A DNA stretch of 64,000 bases from WHSO01 sp963732875 (GTDB lineage: Bacteria; Pseudomonadota; Alphaproteobacteria; SMXQ01). The stretch is from positions 62,001 through 126,000 of the forward strand of contig CAVTBD010000004.1 of assembly GCA_963732875.1 (NCBI GenBank). Direction: 5' to 3'. The translations under genes and the position numbers were made by a program. Below are positions 49,938-58,800 of the stretch, in pieces. The notes beneath the pieces are model-generated. The model did not search any database. It was not told the DNA's origin and worked only from the letters and a program-made list of their open reading frames with translations. Numbering within the stretch: position 1 is the first letter of the stretch; each line of letters begins with the position of its first letter.

Positions 49938-51017
49938 TCATCGCCCGGTGACGCGTTTCTTGAGCTGCATGACGTAGCCGATGACCTCGGCAACGGCGCG
50001 GTAGTGCTCGGGCGGGATGGTCTGGCCGATCTCGCTGGACGCGAACAGGGCGCGCGCGAGCGGCGGGTTCTCGACCAGGGGCACGCCGTTCTCCTCGGCC
50101 ACCTCGCGGATGCGCTTGGCGATCAGGTCGGCGCCCTTGGCAACCACCTCGGGGGCCTCCATCTCCTCGTGGACGTACCTGAGCGCGACCGCGAAGTGGG
50201 TCGGGTTGGTCACCACCACGGTGGCGTCGGGCACCGCCTGCATCATGCGCTGGCGGGCACGCTCGGTGCGGATCTGGCGCAGCCGGGCCTTGACCATGGG
50301 ATCGCCGTCGGACTGCTTCATCTCGTCCTTGATCTCCTGGCGGCTCATGCGCAGCTGCTTGAGGTGGGCGAGCTTCTGGTAGAGGAAGTCGAGCCCGGCG
50401 ATCACCGTCATGACCGCCAGCATGGCGATCAGGAGCCGGTCGGCCACGGTCCAGATGAAACCGGTGGCGTCCTCGATCGACATGACGGGAAGCTGGCTCA
50501 CGCGATCGAACAGGGGCAGCGCCACCATGATGCCGACGGCGCCGACGATGCCGAGCTTGAGCAGCCCCTTGGTGAACTCCACCAGGGCGCGCACCGAGAC
50601 CATCCGCTTGAAGCCCTTGCCGACCGATATCTTCTCGAGCTTGGGCATGATGCTCTCGAAGGAGAACACGGGGCCGTTCTGGATCAGGGACGAGAGCACC
50701 GCCAGCGCCAGCAGGATGCCGAGCGGCACGGCGAGGATGCCGGCGACGCGCAGCAGCACGCCCGCGATCAGGTCGCCGATGCCGCCCGCGGTCGCGGCGC
50801 GGTCGTAGGAAAAGGCGAGCAGGTCGGCGAGCAGCATCTTGAGCCGGGCAAACATGTCCGGCGCGACGGAGACCAGCACGATAGTGCCGCCCAGCAGCAT
50901 GAACCAGTTGTTGATTTCGCGCGAGGACGCGAGCTGGCCCTTGGCGCGGCTGTCGTCGAGACGCTTCTGTGTCGGTTCTTCTGTTTTTTGGCTTTCGTCC
51001 TGGCTTTCCTCGGCCAT
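49938..51017 (-). CDS. flhB: Flagellar export apparatus protein FlhB
   Basis: FlhB switches the flagellar type III export gate from rod/hook to filament substrates. The 359-aa protein has four membrane helices and the C-terminal cytoplasmic domain with the self-cleavage motif NPTH (VVVTNPTHFAVALRY, near residue 269). The N-terminus EESQDESQKTEEPTQKRLDD is typical. It is last in the operon flgB-flgC-fliE-fliQ-fliR-flhB. Confidence 0.96.
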   Translation of the reverse strand: MAEESQDESQKTEEPTQKRLDDSRAKGQLASSREINNWFMLLGGTIVLVSVAPDMFARLKMLLADLLAFSYDRAATAGGIGDLIAGVLLRVAGILAVPLGILLALAVLSSLIQNGPVFSFESIMPKLEKISVGKGFKRMVSVRALVEFTKGLLKLGIVGAVGIMVALPLFDRVSQLPVMSIEDATGFIWTVADRLLIAMLAVMTVIAGLDFLYQKLAHLKQLRMSRQEIKDEMKQSDGDPMVKARLRQIRTERARQRMMQAVPDATVVVTNPTHFAVALRYVHEEMEAPEVVAKGADLIAKRIREVAEENGVPLVENPPLARALFASSEIGQTIPPEHYRAVAEVIGYVMQLKKRVTGR

Positions 51018-51030
51018 GTTTCCGGCTCCC

Positions 51031-51795
51031 TCAGCCGCCCAGCGCGCTGGTGTAGAGGTCGGGGAAGCGGTTGGCGAACCAGCCGAGGATCGCCGCGATG
51101 GTCGCGGCGAGCACCGTGAACCCGAGGAAGATCTGCACCGGCATGGCGATGAAGAATATCTGCACCTGCGGCATCAGGCGCGCGAGCACGCCGACGCCGA
51201 GATAGAACACCAGGCCGACGGCGATGAAGGGCGACGCGAGCTGCACGCCCAGCACGAAGGTATCGCCGACCAGCCGGGTGATCACCTTGGCAAAGTCGCC
51301 CATGGGCGGCATCACACCCGGGATGAACACGTTGTAGCTGTCGGCGAGCGCGCGCAGCATGAGGTGGTGCAGGTCGCCGAGGAACACCACCAGCACGCCC
51401 GCGGTCGAGAGGAACATGGCGGTTACGGCGGACTGCTCTGCAGCCACCGGGTCGTAGCCGAGAGCGTTGGCGAGGCCGGTCTGGAACGCGAGCACGGTGC
51501 CGGTGGTGTGGACCGCCGAGGAGATGATGCGCCCGACCAGACCGAGGAACGCGCCCACCGTGATCTCGCCGAACAGGATCGCGGCGAGCCGGAGCGTGGA
51601 TGCGGGCAGGCCCGGCAGCGTGGACGCGACCACCGGGGTCAGCAGCAGCGCCAGCGCGAGCGCCACCACGAGGCGCAGGCGCGCGGGCACGTAGACCTCG
51701 CCGAAACCGGGCATGAACATGAGCGCGGTGCCGGCGCGCGCGAACACCACGAAGAAGGCGAACAGGTCCGCCGGCAGGAGATTGAGGGATTGCAC
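51031..51795 (-). CDS. fliR: Flagellar export gate protein FliR
   Basis: A 254-aa polytopic protein of the FliR/SpaR family and part of the FliPQR export gate. Landmarks are FFVVFARAGTALMFMPGFGE, VGRIISSAVHTTGTVLAFQTG, LLVFLGDLHHLML-like VVFLGDLHHLML and PQVQIFFIAMPVQIFLGF. The start is GTG, 10 bp after fliQ. Confidence 0.95.
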   Translation of the reverse strand: MQSLNLLPADLFAFFVVFARAGTALMFMPGFGEVYVPARLRLVVALALALLLTPVVASTLPGLPASTLRLAAILFGEITVGAFLGLVGRIISSAVHTTGTVLAFQTGLANALGYDPVAAEQSAVTAMFLSTAGVLVVFLGDLHHLMLRALADSYNVFIPGVMPPMGDFAKVITRLVGDTFVLGVQLASPFIAVGLVFYLGVGVLARLMPQVQIFFIAMPVQIFLGFTVLAATIAAILGWFANRFPDLYTSALGG

Positions 51796-51805
51796 GGGCG
51801 GCGCC

Positions 51806-52072
51806 TTAGCCGCCGGTGGCGATGCGGGAGAACATCTCGCGGGTGAATATCGTGATGGTGCTGAGCATGAACGGCCCCAGCACCAGCAGCGAGACGAAGA
51901 TCACCAGGATCTTGGGCACGAAGGCCAGCGTCATCTCCTGGATCTGCGTCAGCGCCTGGAACAGCGAGATAATCAGGCCGACGGCGAGGCCGACTACCAT
52001 CACGGGGCCCGCCATCTTGAGGGTGACGATGATCGCTTCGCGGACGATCTCGAGGACGTCGGGAGGGGACAT
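51806..52072 (-). CDS. fliQ: Flagellar export gate protein FliQ
   Basis: This 88-aa protein has two membrane helices (GPVMVVGLAVGLIISLFQAL and PKILVIFVSLLVLGPFML) with the conserved QIQEMTLAFVPK loop between them, as in all FliQ proteins. It sits between fliE and fliR, as expected for the operon. Confidence 0.95.
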   Translation of the reverse strand: MSPPDVLEIVREAIIVTLKMAGPVMVVGLAVGLIISLFQALTQIQEMTLAFVPKILVIFVSLLVLGPFMLSTITIFTREMFSRIATGG

Positions 52073-52091
52073 GAACGCGGTACCGCCTGCT

Positions 52092-52403
52092 CTAGATCGG
52101 CATCCGCAGGATGTCCTGGTAGGCCTGGATCACCTTGTCGCGCACCGCGACCACGGTCTGGAGCGCGACGTCGGCATTGGTGACCGCCATCACCACCTGG
52201 TTGAGGTCGGCCTTGCCGGTCATGGCCTCGGCGGTCATCTTCTCGGCCTGCGCGCCGGTCTTGAGCATGGATTCGCCGACGTCCGTGATGAGCTCCTTGA
52301 AGCTCTTGCCGGGCACGGCGGCGCGCGCCTCCATGCCGGGCTGGGCCGCCGCCGCGGCGGCGTTGCGATAGGCGGAGATCGCATTGAGGGCGGTGATGGG
52401 CAT
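52092..52403 (-). CDS. fliE: Flagellar hook-basal body complex protein FliE
   Basis: FliE links the MS ring to the proximal rod. The 103-aa protein ends with the conserved DLNQVVMAVTNADVALQTVV, followed by VRDKVIQAYQDILRMPI, typical of FliE. It is placed between flgC and fliQ. Confidence 0.94.
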   Translation of the reverse strand: MPITALNAISAYRNAAAAAAQPGMEARAAVPGKSFKELITDVGESMLKTGAQAEKMTAEAMTGKADLNQVVMAVTNADVALQTVVAVRDKVIQAYQDILRMPI

Positions 52404-52440
52404 ATCGGCTACTCCCTAGGAAATTGCGAAACCCGGCACG

Positions 52441-52851
52441 TCATGCGCGCAACAGGTCGATGGTCTTCTGAAGCATGCTCTTGGCGGCCTGGATCACGTT
52501 GAGGTTGGCCTCGTAGGTGCGCTGGGCCTGCTTCATGTCCATCAGCTCGACCATCGACTTGACGTTGGGCATGCGCACGTAGCCCTTGGCGTCGGCGGCC
52601 GGGTTGCCGGGATCGTAGCGCTCCTCGAACTTGCTGTTGTCGGTGAGAATCTTGTCGACCTCGACCTTCTTGATGCCGAGCGAGCGGTCGAGCACGTTCT
52701 TGAAGGTGATGATCTGGCGCCGGTAGGGATCGCCGCCGGGCTCGCTCGCCATGTTGTCGGCGTTGGCCAGGTTCTCGGCGACGACGCGCATGCGCTTCTC
52801 CTCGACCTTGAGACCGGCGGCCGAGAGCTGCATTGCCTTGAGAAGATCCAT
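52441..52851 (-). CDS. flgC: Flagellar proximal rod protein FlgC
   Basis: The 136-aa rod protein begins with the helical motif LKAMQLSAAGLKVEEKRM followed by ENLANADNM and ends with TYEANLNVIQAAKSMLQKTI, the paired N- and C-terminal heptads of rod proteins. The central YVRMPNVKSMVEL matches FlgC. It follows flgB by 28 bp. Confidence 0.95.
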   Translation of the reverse strand: MDLLKAMQLSAAGLKVEEKRMRVVAENLANADNMASEPGGDPYRRQIITFKNVLDRSLGIKKVEVDKILTDNSKFEERYDPGNPAADAKGYVRMPNVKSMVELMDMKQAQRTYEANLNVIQAAKSMLQKTIDLLRA

Positions 52852-52879
52852 GTCCTGCCTCCGGATTGTCTATCGGCCG

Positions 52880-53293
52880 TCAGGAACCGGGCCGGCCGAG
52901 CGCCGCCTTGATCATGGCGATGTGCTTGCGATAGAGGTTGACCGTGAGCTGATGATCCATGGCGGTCTTGGTGACCTTCATCATCTGCTCGTCGAGGTCG
53001 ACCGAATTCTTGGAGATCGAGAGCTCGGCGTTGCGCTCCTCCTCGGACTTGAAGTCGTTGCGGGCGCTGCTCCCCGCCGGCACGATATGCGCGGCGTTGG
53101 TGCGCTCCATCGGGACGCTGTCCGTGGCGGACGCGCCGAGGAGTTGGCGGAAGGTCGGCTGCTTGAGGTCGCGGGCGCGGAAGCCCGGGGTGTCGGCGTT
53201 GGCGATGTTCTGGGCCAGCACCTCCTGGCGCTTGCCGAGCCAGGCCAGGCGCCGGGACATCATCTCGAACAGGGGCATCTTGCCGAGGTCCAT
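52880..53293 (-). CDS. flgB: Flagellar proximal rod protein FlgB
   Basis: The 137-aa FlgB has the N-terminal rod motif RRLAWLGKRQEVLAQNIANA followed by DTPGFRARDL, and a C-terminal helix (EQMMKVTKTAMDHQLTVNLY). It is the first gene of the operon. The 195-bp upstream region is shared with csrA and contains a CtrA-like site and a palindrome. Confidence 0.95.
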   Translation of the reverse strand: MDLGKMPLFEMMSRRLAWLGKRQEVLAQNIANADTPGFRARDLKQPTFRQLLGASATDSVPMERTNAAHIVPAGSSARNDFKSEEERNAELSISKNSVDLDEQMMKVTKTAMDHQLTVNLYRKHIAMIKAALGRPGS

Positions 53294-53389
53294 CGCGCGC
53301 GCGGGGCTCCGGGTTGCCGTCCTGGCCTGATGAGGGGAGGCCGGACCCTCTTGGTCCGAGCCTGATGCACGATTGTCCTATCCGTGCTA

Positions 53390-53404
53390 TTAACATTCCG
53401 TAAA
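53390..53404. promoter_or_regulatory. CtrA-like site between flgB and csrA
   Basis: TTAA-CATTCCG-TAAA fits the CtrA consensus TTAA-N7-TTAA with one mismatch. It is 97 bp from the flgB start and 84 bp from csrA, so it could serve either direction. The presence of cckA in this window makes CtrA control plausible. Confidence 0.5.
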
Positions 53405-53409
53405 TTCCC

Positions 53410-53430
53410 CGGGATTTGAGGCAAATCCCG
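53410..53430. promoter_or_regulatory. Perfect 9-bp palindrome in the csrA leader
   Basis: CGGGATTTG-AGG-CAAATCCCG forms a perfect 9-bp stem with a 3-base loop, 58 bp before the csrA ATG. It may be an RNA hairpin in the csrA leader or a protein operator. CsrA binds GGA in loops; here the loop is AGG, so direct autoregulation is not clear. Confidence 0.45.
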
Positions 53431-53487
53431 TCAATAACAACGGAGCCCGGCCGCCGGCCGAGGCAAGGATCCAGGTAAGGACGGCTG

Positions 53488-53712
53488 ATGCTCTATCTCA
53501 CCCGCAAGATCGGTGAATCCGTCATCATCAACGACAATGTCGAGGTTACCGTGGTCGAGGTGCGCGGCAAGTCGATCAAGCTCGGCTTCACCTTCCCGCC
53601 CGACGTGACCGTGCTCCGGCGCGAGATTTTCGAGCGGATCCAGGAGGAAAACCGGGCCGCCGCCCAGACCGGCCCCGACGGGTTGCCGCCAGCCGCGCCG
53701 AAGGCCGACTGA
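53488..53712 (+). CDS. csrA: Carbon storage / translational regulator CsrA
   Basis: The 74-aa RNA-binding protein starts MLYLTRKIGESVIINDNVEV and keeps the RNA-contact residues of the first and last strands (Arg6; Arg44 region in VLRREI). It has the usual C-terminal extension. CsrA often controls flagellin or motility genes, matching the location. The start follows TAAGGA at 7 bases. Confidence 0.95.
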   Translation: MLYLTRKIGESVIINDNVEVTVVEVRGKSIKLGFTFPPDVTVLRREIFERIQEENRAAAQTGPDGLPPAAPKAD

Positions 53713-53716
53713 GGCC

Positions 53717-53734
53717 GCGCCACGGCGCTTTTTT
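53717..53734 (+). terminator. Weak terminator after csrA
   Basis: A short stem GCGC...GCGC around CACG is followed by six T residues directly after the csrA stop. The stem is small, so partial termination is more likely. Confidence 0.4.
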
Positions 53735-53755
53735 CCGCTCCGCCCGCGGGCCCAT

Positions 53756-53770
53756 TTAAGCCTTTCTTAA
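53756..53770 (+). promoter_or_regulatory. Perfect CtrA binding site before the flhX-fliO-fliP operon
   Basis: TTAA-GCCTTTC-TTAA matches the CtrA consensus TTAA-N7-TTAA at every defined position. It lies 91 bp before the GTG of the FlhX-like gene. In the GC-rich background an 8-base match of this kind is unlikely by chance. Confidence 0.75.
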
Positions 53771-53860
53771 GCATGATTCGGTTTGATTCGCGCAGGCACG
53801 GCACGCAGGCAGCGCGCCCCACCGCGTGCAGGACGCGCGCCCCGAACGGTACCGCGCTGC

Positions 53861-54247
53861 GTGAACCAGCCCCACGACGACATCGCCCCGGCTTCGGCCG
53901 CCGCCGGCGGCAAGGCCGACGACGGCACGCCCGGCAGGCGTGACATCGCGGTCGCGCTCAGCCACAACGCCGACGGCGGCGAGTTGCCGCGCGTGATCGC
54001 CGCCGGCACGGGCGCGGTCGCACGCCAGATCCTCGAGGTGGCCTTCGCCCGCGGCATCAAGGTGCGCGAGGACGCCGACCTCGCCGAGGTGCTCGCCGCG
54101 GTGGACGTCGACAGCGAGATTCCGCTGGCCGCCTTCGCCGCCGTGGCGGAAATCCTGAGTTACGTCTACCGGGCCCAGAGCGCGTCGCAGGCCGCGCCTC
54201 ATGCGCCCCCCTCCCACCCGCCCGAACCAGCCGGAGACGCGCCATGA
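53861..54247 (+). CDS. FlhX-like protein (stand-alone FlhB C-terminal domain)
   Basis: The 128-aa protein (GTG start) carries only the cytoplasmic substrate-specificity domain of FlhB/EscU: RDIAVALSHNADGGELPRVI, GAVARQILEVAFARGIKVRE, VDVDSEIPLAAFAAVAEILS and YVYRA. It lacks the membrane part and the NPTH cleavage site (the equivalent position reads LSHNAD). Such FlhX/YlqH proteins are known in several bacteria, and can partly replace the FlhB C-domain. It overlaps the next gene by 4 bp. Confidence 0.85.
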   Translation: MNQPHDDIAPASAAAGGKADDGTPGRRDIAVALSHNADGGELPRVIAAGTGAVARQILEVAFARGIKVREDADLAEVLAAVDVDSEIPLAAFAAVAEILSYVYRAQSASQAAPHAPPSHPPEPAGDAP

Positions 54248-54588
54248 ACAGGGCCGAAACCTTCAACGACGAGCTCAGCCGCATCGGCGACATCATCGTC
54301 GCCGCCCGCGACCTGGTCGCCGACGGCCAGCTGATCAACCTCGCGCCGCTGGAAGGCGAGATCAACCGCATCTGCCAGGGGCTCACGTCCCTGTCCGGGC
54401 CGGAAGCCGAGACCGTCAAGCCGGTGCTGCTGTCGCTGATGGACGAGCTCGACCGGCTCGCGGGAGAAATGCGCGCGCGCCAGGCCGAGTACGAGACCGA
54501 GCTGCGCGAGCTCACCACCCACGAGAACGCGGCACGCGCCTCGCGCGCCTACCATACCACCCCCCGTCCCGGCCGCAAGACCAAGTAA
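54244..54588 (+). CDS. Small helical protein in the flagellar operon, unknown
   Basis: The 114-aa protein is predicted all-helical (INLAPLEGEINRICQGLTSL; VKPVLLSLMDELDRLAGEMR ... AEYETELREL) with a basic tail. Size and helical pattern resemble flagellar export chaperones such as FlgN or FliT, but there is no clear sequence match that I can recall. It sits between flhX and fliO and is translationally coupled to flhX, which argues for a motility role. Confidence 0.6.
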   Translation: MNRAETFNDELSRIGDIIVAARDLVADGQLINLAPLEGEINRICQGLTSLSGPEAETVKPVLLSLMDELDRLAGEMRARQAEYETELRELTTHENAARASRAYHTTPRPGRKTK

Positions 54589-54618
54589 ACCCGCCCATCC
54601 GGGCCAAGTCCGAGCATC

Positions 54619-54918
54619 ATGTCCATAGGCACCTATTTCAATTTCATTCTCGCCCTCGTGTTCGTCATCGGCCTGATCGGGCTGACGGCGTGGGGCTACC
54701 GTCGCTTCTTCATGGGCCGCGGCATCGCCGAACGGTTCGGCGGCAAGTCGCGCCGCCTCGACGTGGTCGAGGTCCGGCCGCTCGATGCGCGCCGCCGCCT
54801 CGTGCTGGTGCGCCGCGACGCCGTCGAGCACCTGCTGGTGCTGGGCGCGACCTCGGAGACCGTGGTCGAGACGGGCATCGTCCCGCCCGCCGGCGGCGCG
54901 CCGGGAGACAACCAATGA
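54619..54918 (+). CDS. fliO: Flagellar biosynthetic protein FliO
   Basis: This 99-aa protein has one membrane helix near residues 5-25 (YFNFILALVFVIGLIGLTAW) and a cytoplasmic domain with RRLDVVEVRPLDARRRLVLV followed by EHLLVLG, the FliO signature. FliO helps assemble the FliP ring. It overlaps fliP by 4 bp (ATGA). Confidence 0.9.
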   Translation: MSIGTYFNFILALVFVIGLIGLTAWGYRRFFMGRGIAERFGGKSRRLDVVEVRPLDARRRLVLVRRDAVEHLLVLGATSETVVETGIVPPAGGAPGDNQ

Positions 54919-55658
54919 CCCGGCGCCTCGCCGCCGTAGCGGCGGCCGCCCTCGGCGGCGCGCTGCTGTTCGCCGTGCCCGCCGCGGCCCAGAGCCTCAA
55001 CATCGACCTCGGCAAGATAAGCGGCCAGGAAACCGGCCACATCCTCGAACTGATCGCCCTGATCACGGTGCTCTCGATCGCGCCGGGCATCCTCATCATG
55101 GTGACCTCGTTCACGCGCATCGTCGTGGTGCTGTCGTTCCTGCGCTCGGCGCTCGGCACCCAGCAGACCCCGCCCAACATGGTGATGGTGAGCCTGGCAC
55201 TGTTCCTGACCGCGTTCATCATGGCGCCGGTCGCCCAGAAGTCCTACGACGACGGGATCGCGCCCCTGATCGCCAACCAGATCGACGGGGCCGAGGCGTT
55301 CAAGCGGTCGACCGCGCCGCTCGCCGATTTCATGCTGCGCCAGGTGCGCGAGCAGGACCTGAAGCTGTTCTACGACCTGTCCAAGACGCCGATCCCGGCG
55401 ACCGCGCAGCAGACGCCGCTCAAGGTGCTGATCCCGGCGTTCATGATCTCCGAGCTCAGGCGCGCGTTCGAGATCGGCTTCCTGATCTTCCTGCCGTTCC
55501 TGGTGATCGACATGGTGGTGGCGTCGGTGCTGATGTCGATGGGCATGATGATGCTGCCGCCGGTGATGATCTCCCTGCCCTTCAAGATCATCTTCTTCGT
55601 CCTCGTGGACGGCTGGTACCTGGTCGCCGGCTCGCTGGTCCAGAGCTTCGGCACGTAA
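54915..55658 (+). CDS. fliP: Flagellar export gate protein FliP
   Basis: The 247-aa protein has a cleavable signal peptide (ends near AAAQSLN), then LSIAPGILIMVTSFTRIVVV and LGTQQTPPNMVMVSLALFLT, the two FliP signatures, and a C-terminal region with EIGFLIFLPFLVIDMVVASV. It forms the core of the export gate with FliQ and FliR, encoded about 3 kb away on the other strand. Confidence 0.96.
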   Translation: MTRRLAAVAAAALGGALLFAVPAAAQSLNIDLGKISGQETGHILELIALITVLSIAPGILIMVTSFTRIVVVLSFLRSALGTQQTPPNMVMVSLALFLTAFIMAPVAQKSYDDGIAPLIANQIDGAEAFKRSTAPLADFMLRQVREQDLKLFYDLSKTPIPATAQQTPLKVLIPAFMISELRRAFEIGFLIFLPFLVIDMVVASVLMSMGMMMLPPVMISLPFKIIFFVLVDGWYLVAGSLVQSFGT

Positions 55659-55783
55659 CCCCCGGCACGCCACAAAAACCCTGCCCTCGTGCTGCCGCCC
55701 CGGCTGCCATGGCAAGCCATGGGGGCGATTGATTACACCATCCGGGTGATGACGGCGGGCGAGATCGGCTAGCAAGAAAAAGG

Positions 55784-55831
55784 CCCCGCCATCGGCGGGG
55801 TAAAGAAAGAGGCCCCGCCGTTGGCGGGGCC
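55784..55831 (-). terminator. Tandem terminator hairpins after the large TPR gene
   Basis: Two nearly identical stems (CCCCGCC/GGCGGGG at 55784-55800 and GGCCCCGCC/GGCGGGGCC at 55811-55831) are followed, on the minus strand, by TCTTTCTTT and TTTTTC. They look like a duplicated terminator for the gene ending at 55881 and can also block fliP readthrough. Confidence 0.75.
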
Positions 55832-55880
55832 AGGGCAAGCGCTCTGCGATCGCGCTTGAGAACGTTTGCGGGGAGGCGCC

Positions 55881-58800
55881 TCAGCCCTGGGTCGGCGTGC
55901 CTTGGGCGGACGCGGAGGGCGGCGGCGCGGGCGCCTTGGCGGGTGCCGGGTGGCCGCCGCGGTTGAGCAGCTTGTCGCGGTAGCTCTTGATGAACGCCTG
56001 GAACTGGTCGACCTCCGCCACCTTGCTCGCGATCGCGCGGTAGTCGTCGGGCACGTTGCCGGACGGCGCGGTCACCACCTCGAACAATTCCTTGAAGGGC
56101 GTCTTGGCCATGCGGCCGAGGAAGCGGGTGCGCAGCAGCTTGAGAGCGGGCTGATTGCGGCCGAGCGCATCGGCGATCGCCAGCGACATGAGGTTGTCCT
56201 GGGCGTTCTCGTCGAGCGCGGCTTCGTGACCCGAGCCGCCGTTCTTGCCGGCCGGCACGTCCTTGACCGTGTCGTCGACGACCTTGGCATAGGCCAGCGC
56301 CGCGTTGGTCCAGTCGCGCAGCTTCCAGTAAATCTCCGCCCGCAGCGTCTCGGCCTGCACGCTGGTGTCGTCCTTGATCAGGGCGAGCCCGTCCTGGTAG
56401 CGGGCGAGATCGGCGAGCGCCCGGGCCTTGAGATGGCGGCGCGTGGTGGCGGCCTCGGGAATGATGTCGGCCGGCACCTGCCCGGCCAGGGCATCGAACG
56501 CCTCCTGGGGCTTGCGGTCGAGCAGATAGACCAGCGCGAGCCGGTTGGCGGCGTCGAACCGGTCGGTGCCGTGGAGACGGTGATCGACCAGGTGCCGGAG
56601 CAGGGTCGCCGCCCGGTCGAGCAGGTCCACCGCGACGAGACGCTCCACCAGCCGCGAGATCAGAGTGTCGCCCACGGGCCCTTCCGGGGTCAGCTCGCGG
56701 AACTGGTCGTAGATGGCGAGCGCCGCGAGCGGCGCCAGCTTGTCGGCGGCCCCGTCGACGTAGAGCTTCACGAACGCCGCGCGCATGGTGTCGATCACGC
56801 TGTCGACGCCCGGATGCTTGGGGAAATTGGTGGCGAGCTCGCGCAGGGTCAGCAGGCCGTTCTTGTAGTCGTCGGCATCGATATAGGCCTGGCCCAGGCG
56901 CTTGAGGACCCGGAACTCGAGATCGTCGCCGCGCCAGGCGAAGCGCAGCTTCTCGAGCGCGTCGATGGCGCCCTTCTTGGTGATCTTGCCTTTCTCCAGC
57001 AGCAGGTCCGTGCGCGCCAGCGTCGCCAGCACCCGGATGCGGCGGTCCGGTCCCTCGATGGCGCGCTTCCAGACCGCCGCCGCGCCATCCGGATCGAGCA
57101 CCTTCGCGAGCAGCCGCCCGCGCAGGTAGTCGATATGGGCCTGGGCCATGCGGTCGGGGTTCAGCGCCTCGAGGCTGTCGAGGTGGTACTTGGTGAGCCC
57201 CACGTCGCCGATGTTGAGCGCCGTTTCCGCGGCAAGCAGGCCGAAGTGGAGGCGCAACTCCATCGGATAGACCTTCAGCACGGTCTCGGAGCGGGTGAAA
57301 TAGCGCGAGGCCGCCGCCCAGTCGCCCTTGGCCGCCGCGAGGCCCGCGCGCCACAAGGCGACTTCCTTGTAGCTGTCGAGGCTCGGGTCGTTCAGGTCGA
57401 GCGCCGCGCGGTCGTAGTCCTCGAGGCGGTAATAGGCGCCGCCCCGGAGCGCGCGGAAGTTCGGATCCTGGGCAAGCTCCGGCTCGTCCTGCTCGATCAC
57501 CTGAAGGATACCGAGCACGTCGGTGAAGTTATCGTAGGCGAAATCGAGCTGGGCGAGCTGGAGCCGCGCGCTGTTGCGCGTGGTCGGCGGCGCCATGGCC
57601 GCAGCACGCTGCAGGATGTGCTTGTTCTCGATGAAGCCGCCGGTGCCGGGCCGGCGCCAGCTCTGGATGTCGAACAGCCAGCCCGGCCGGGTCTGCCCCG
57701 GCGTCGCCTTCTTGTCCGTTTCGGGACCGTCGGCGCGACCGGCGACGAGGCTGACGCCCGACAGGGTGAGGCCGGTGCGCGAGTTGATCTCAACGCCCTT
57801 GGGCAGGGTGCGGAAGGTGATGTGGTCGCTCACACTGCGCCCGGCGACGCCCTGGGCGGTCGCGAACAGCTGGACGTCGGCATAGGTCCGGGCCAGGCCA
57901 ATCCCCTTGCCCGCCTGGGTGAGCGGCACCACCCAGACGCGGTCGCCCACCTCGGGATCGTTGATGGCGACCGCCTGGCCGGCATCTTCCGTGGACAGGA
58001 ACAGGCGCGCGCCGGCCGCGGCGGCGAGGTGCGATTCCACCGTCACGCCGATCGCCGGCTTGAGGTATTCGCGCTCGAGCGTCACCACCCAGGCGGCGCC
58101 GTCGCGCGCGACGTGCGGGTTGACCCCGTCCGGCACCTTCATGCGGAACACGCTGGTACCCGGCATCGAGGAGAACTTGGGCCGCGCGATGAACGCGGTC
58201 GCGGGCTTCACGTCCGGAATGCGCTTCGAGTTGGGTGACGGCTTCTTGAGCGCCTCGTCCCAGCCCTCGAAGGTGAACCGGGCCTCGCGGTCGAACACGG
58301 CCCAGAGATAGCCCGCGCGCGTGAACACGGCGGCACCGACCGCTTCGGGCCAATGGAACTTGATCGTCGCCATGGTGGGATCGACGGTCAGGATCACCGG
58401 AATGGCGCTGCGCGCGGCGGCGGCGCTCGCACCCGGCAGCAGCGACGTGGGCGCGGCCTCGGAAACCGGCGCCGTGTGCGACCCGGTCCTGGCGCCCGCC
58501 GCCCCGTTCATGTCGAGGACCGCAACCGGCTCGCGCCGGGCGGGCTTGACGGGCGGCATACCGGCCTTGGCCCGCGGCTTGCGCGCCGCCGCCTTGTTCT
58601 CGGCCTTGGTTGCCCCGGCCGGTATCAGCACGTCGACGACGACACTCGTCCCGGAACGGAAATGGCGCACCGTGGCGCCGCTCACGAGGCGGAACGCCAG
58701 TGTCGCCGCGGCGCCCGGACGCTGGCTGACGGCACGAACGAACGGCGGCAGGTCACGCTGCACCGCCGCGAGATCGAACCGGGCGGCACGGTTGAAGCGC

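Noticed and set aside
46109..49951. A plus-strand open frame of 1280 codons opposite cckA and the IS1595 transposase
   Set aside because: It crosses the transposon end and is antisense to two well-supported genes; such long frames arise from high GC and codon bias.
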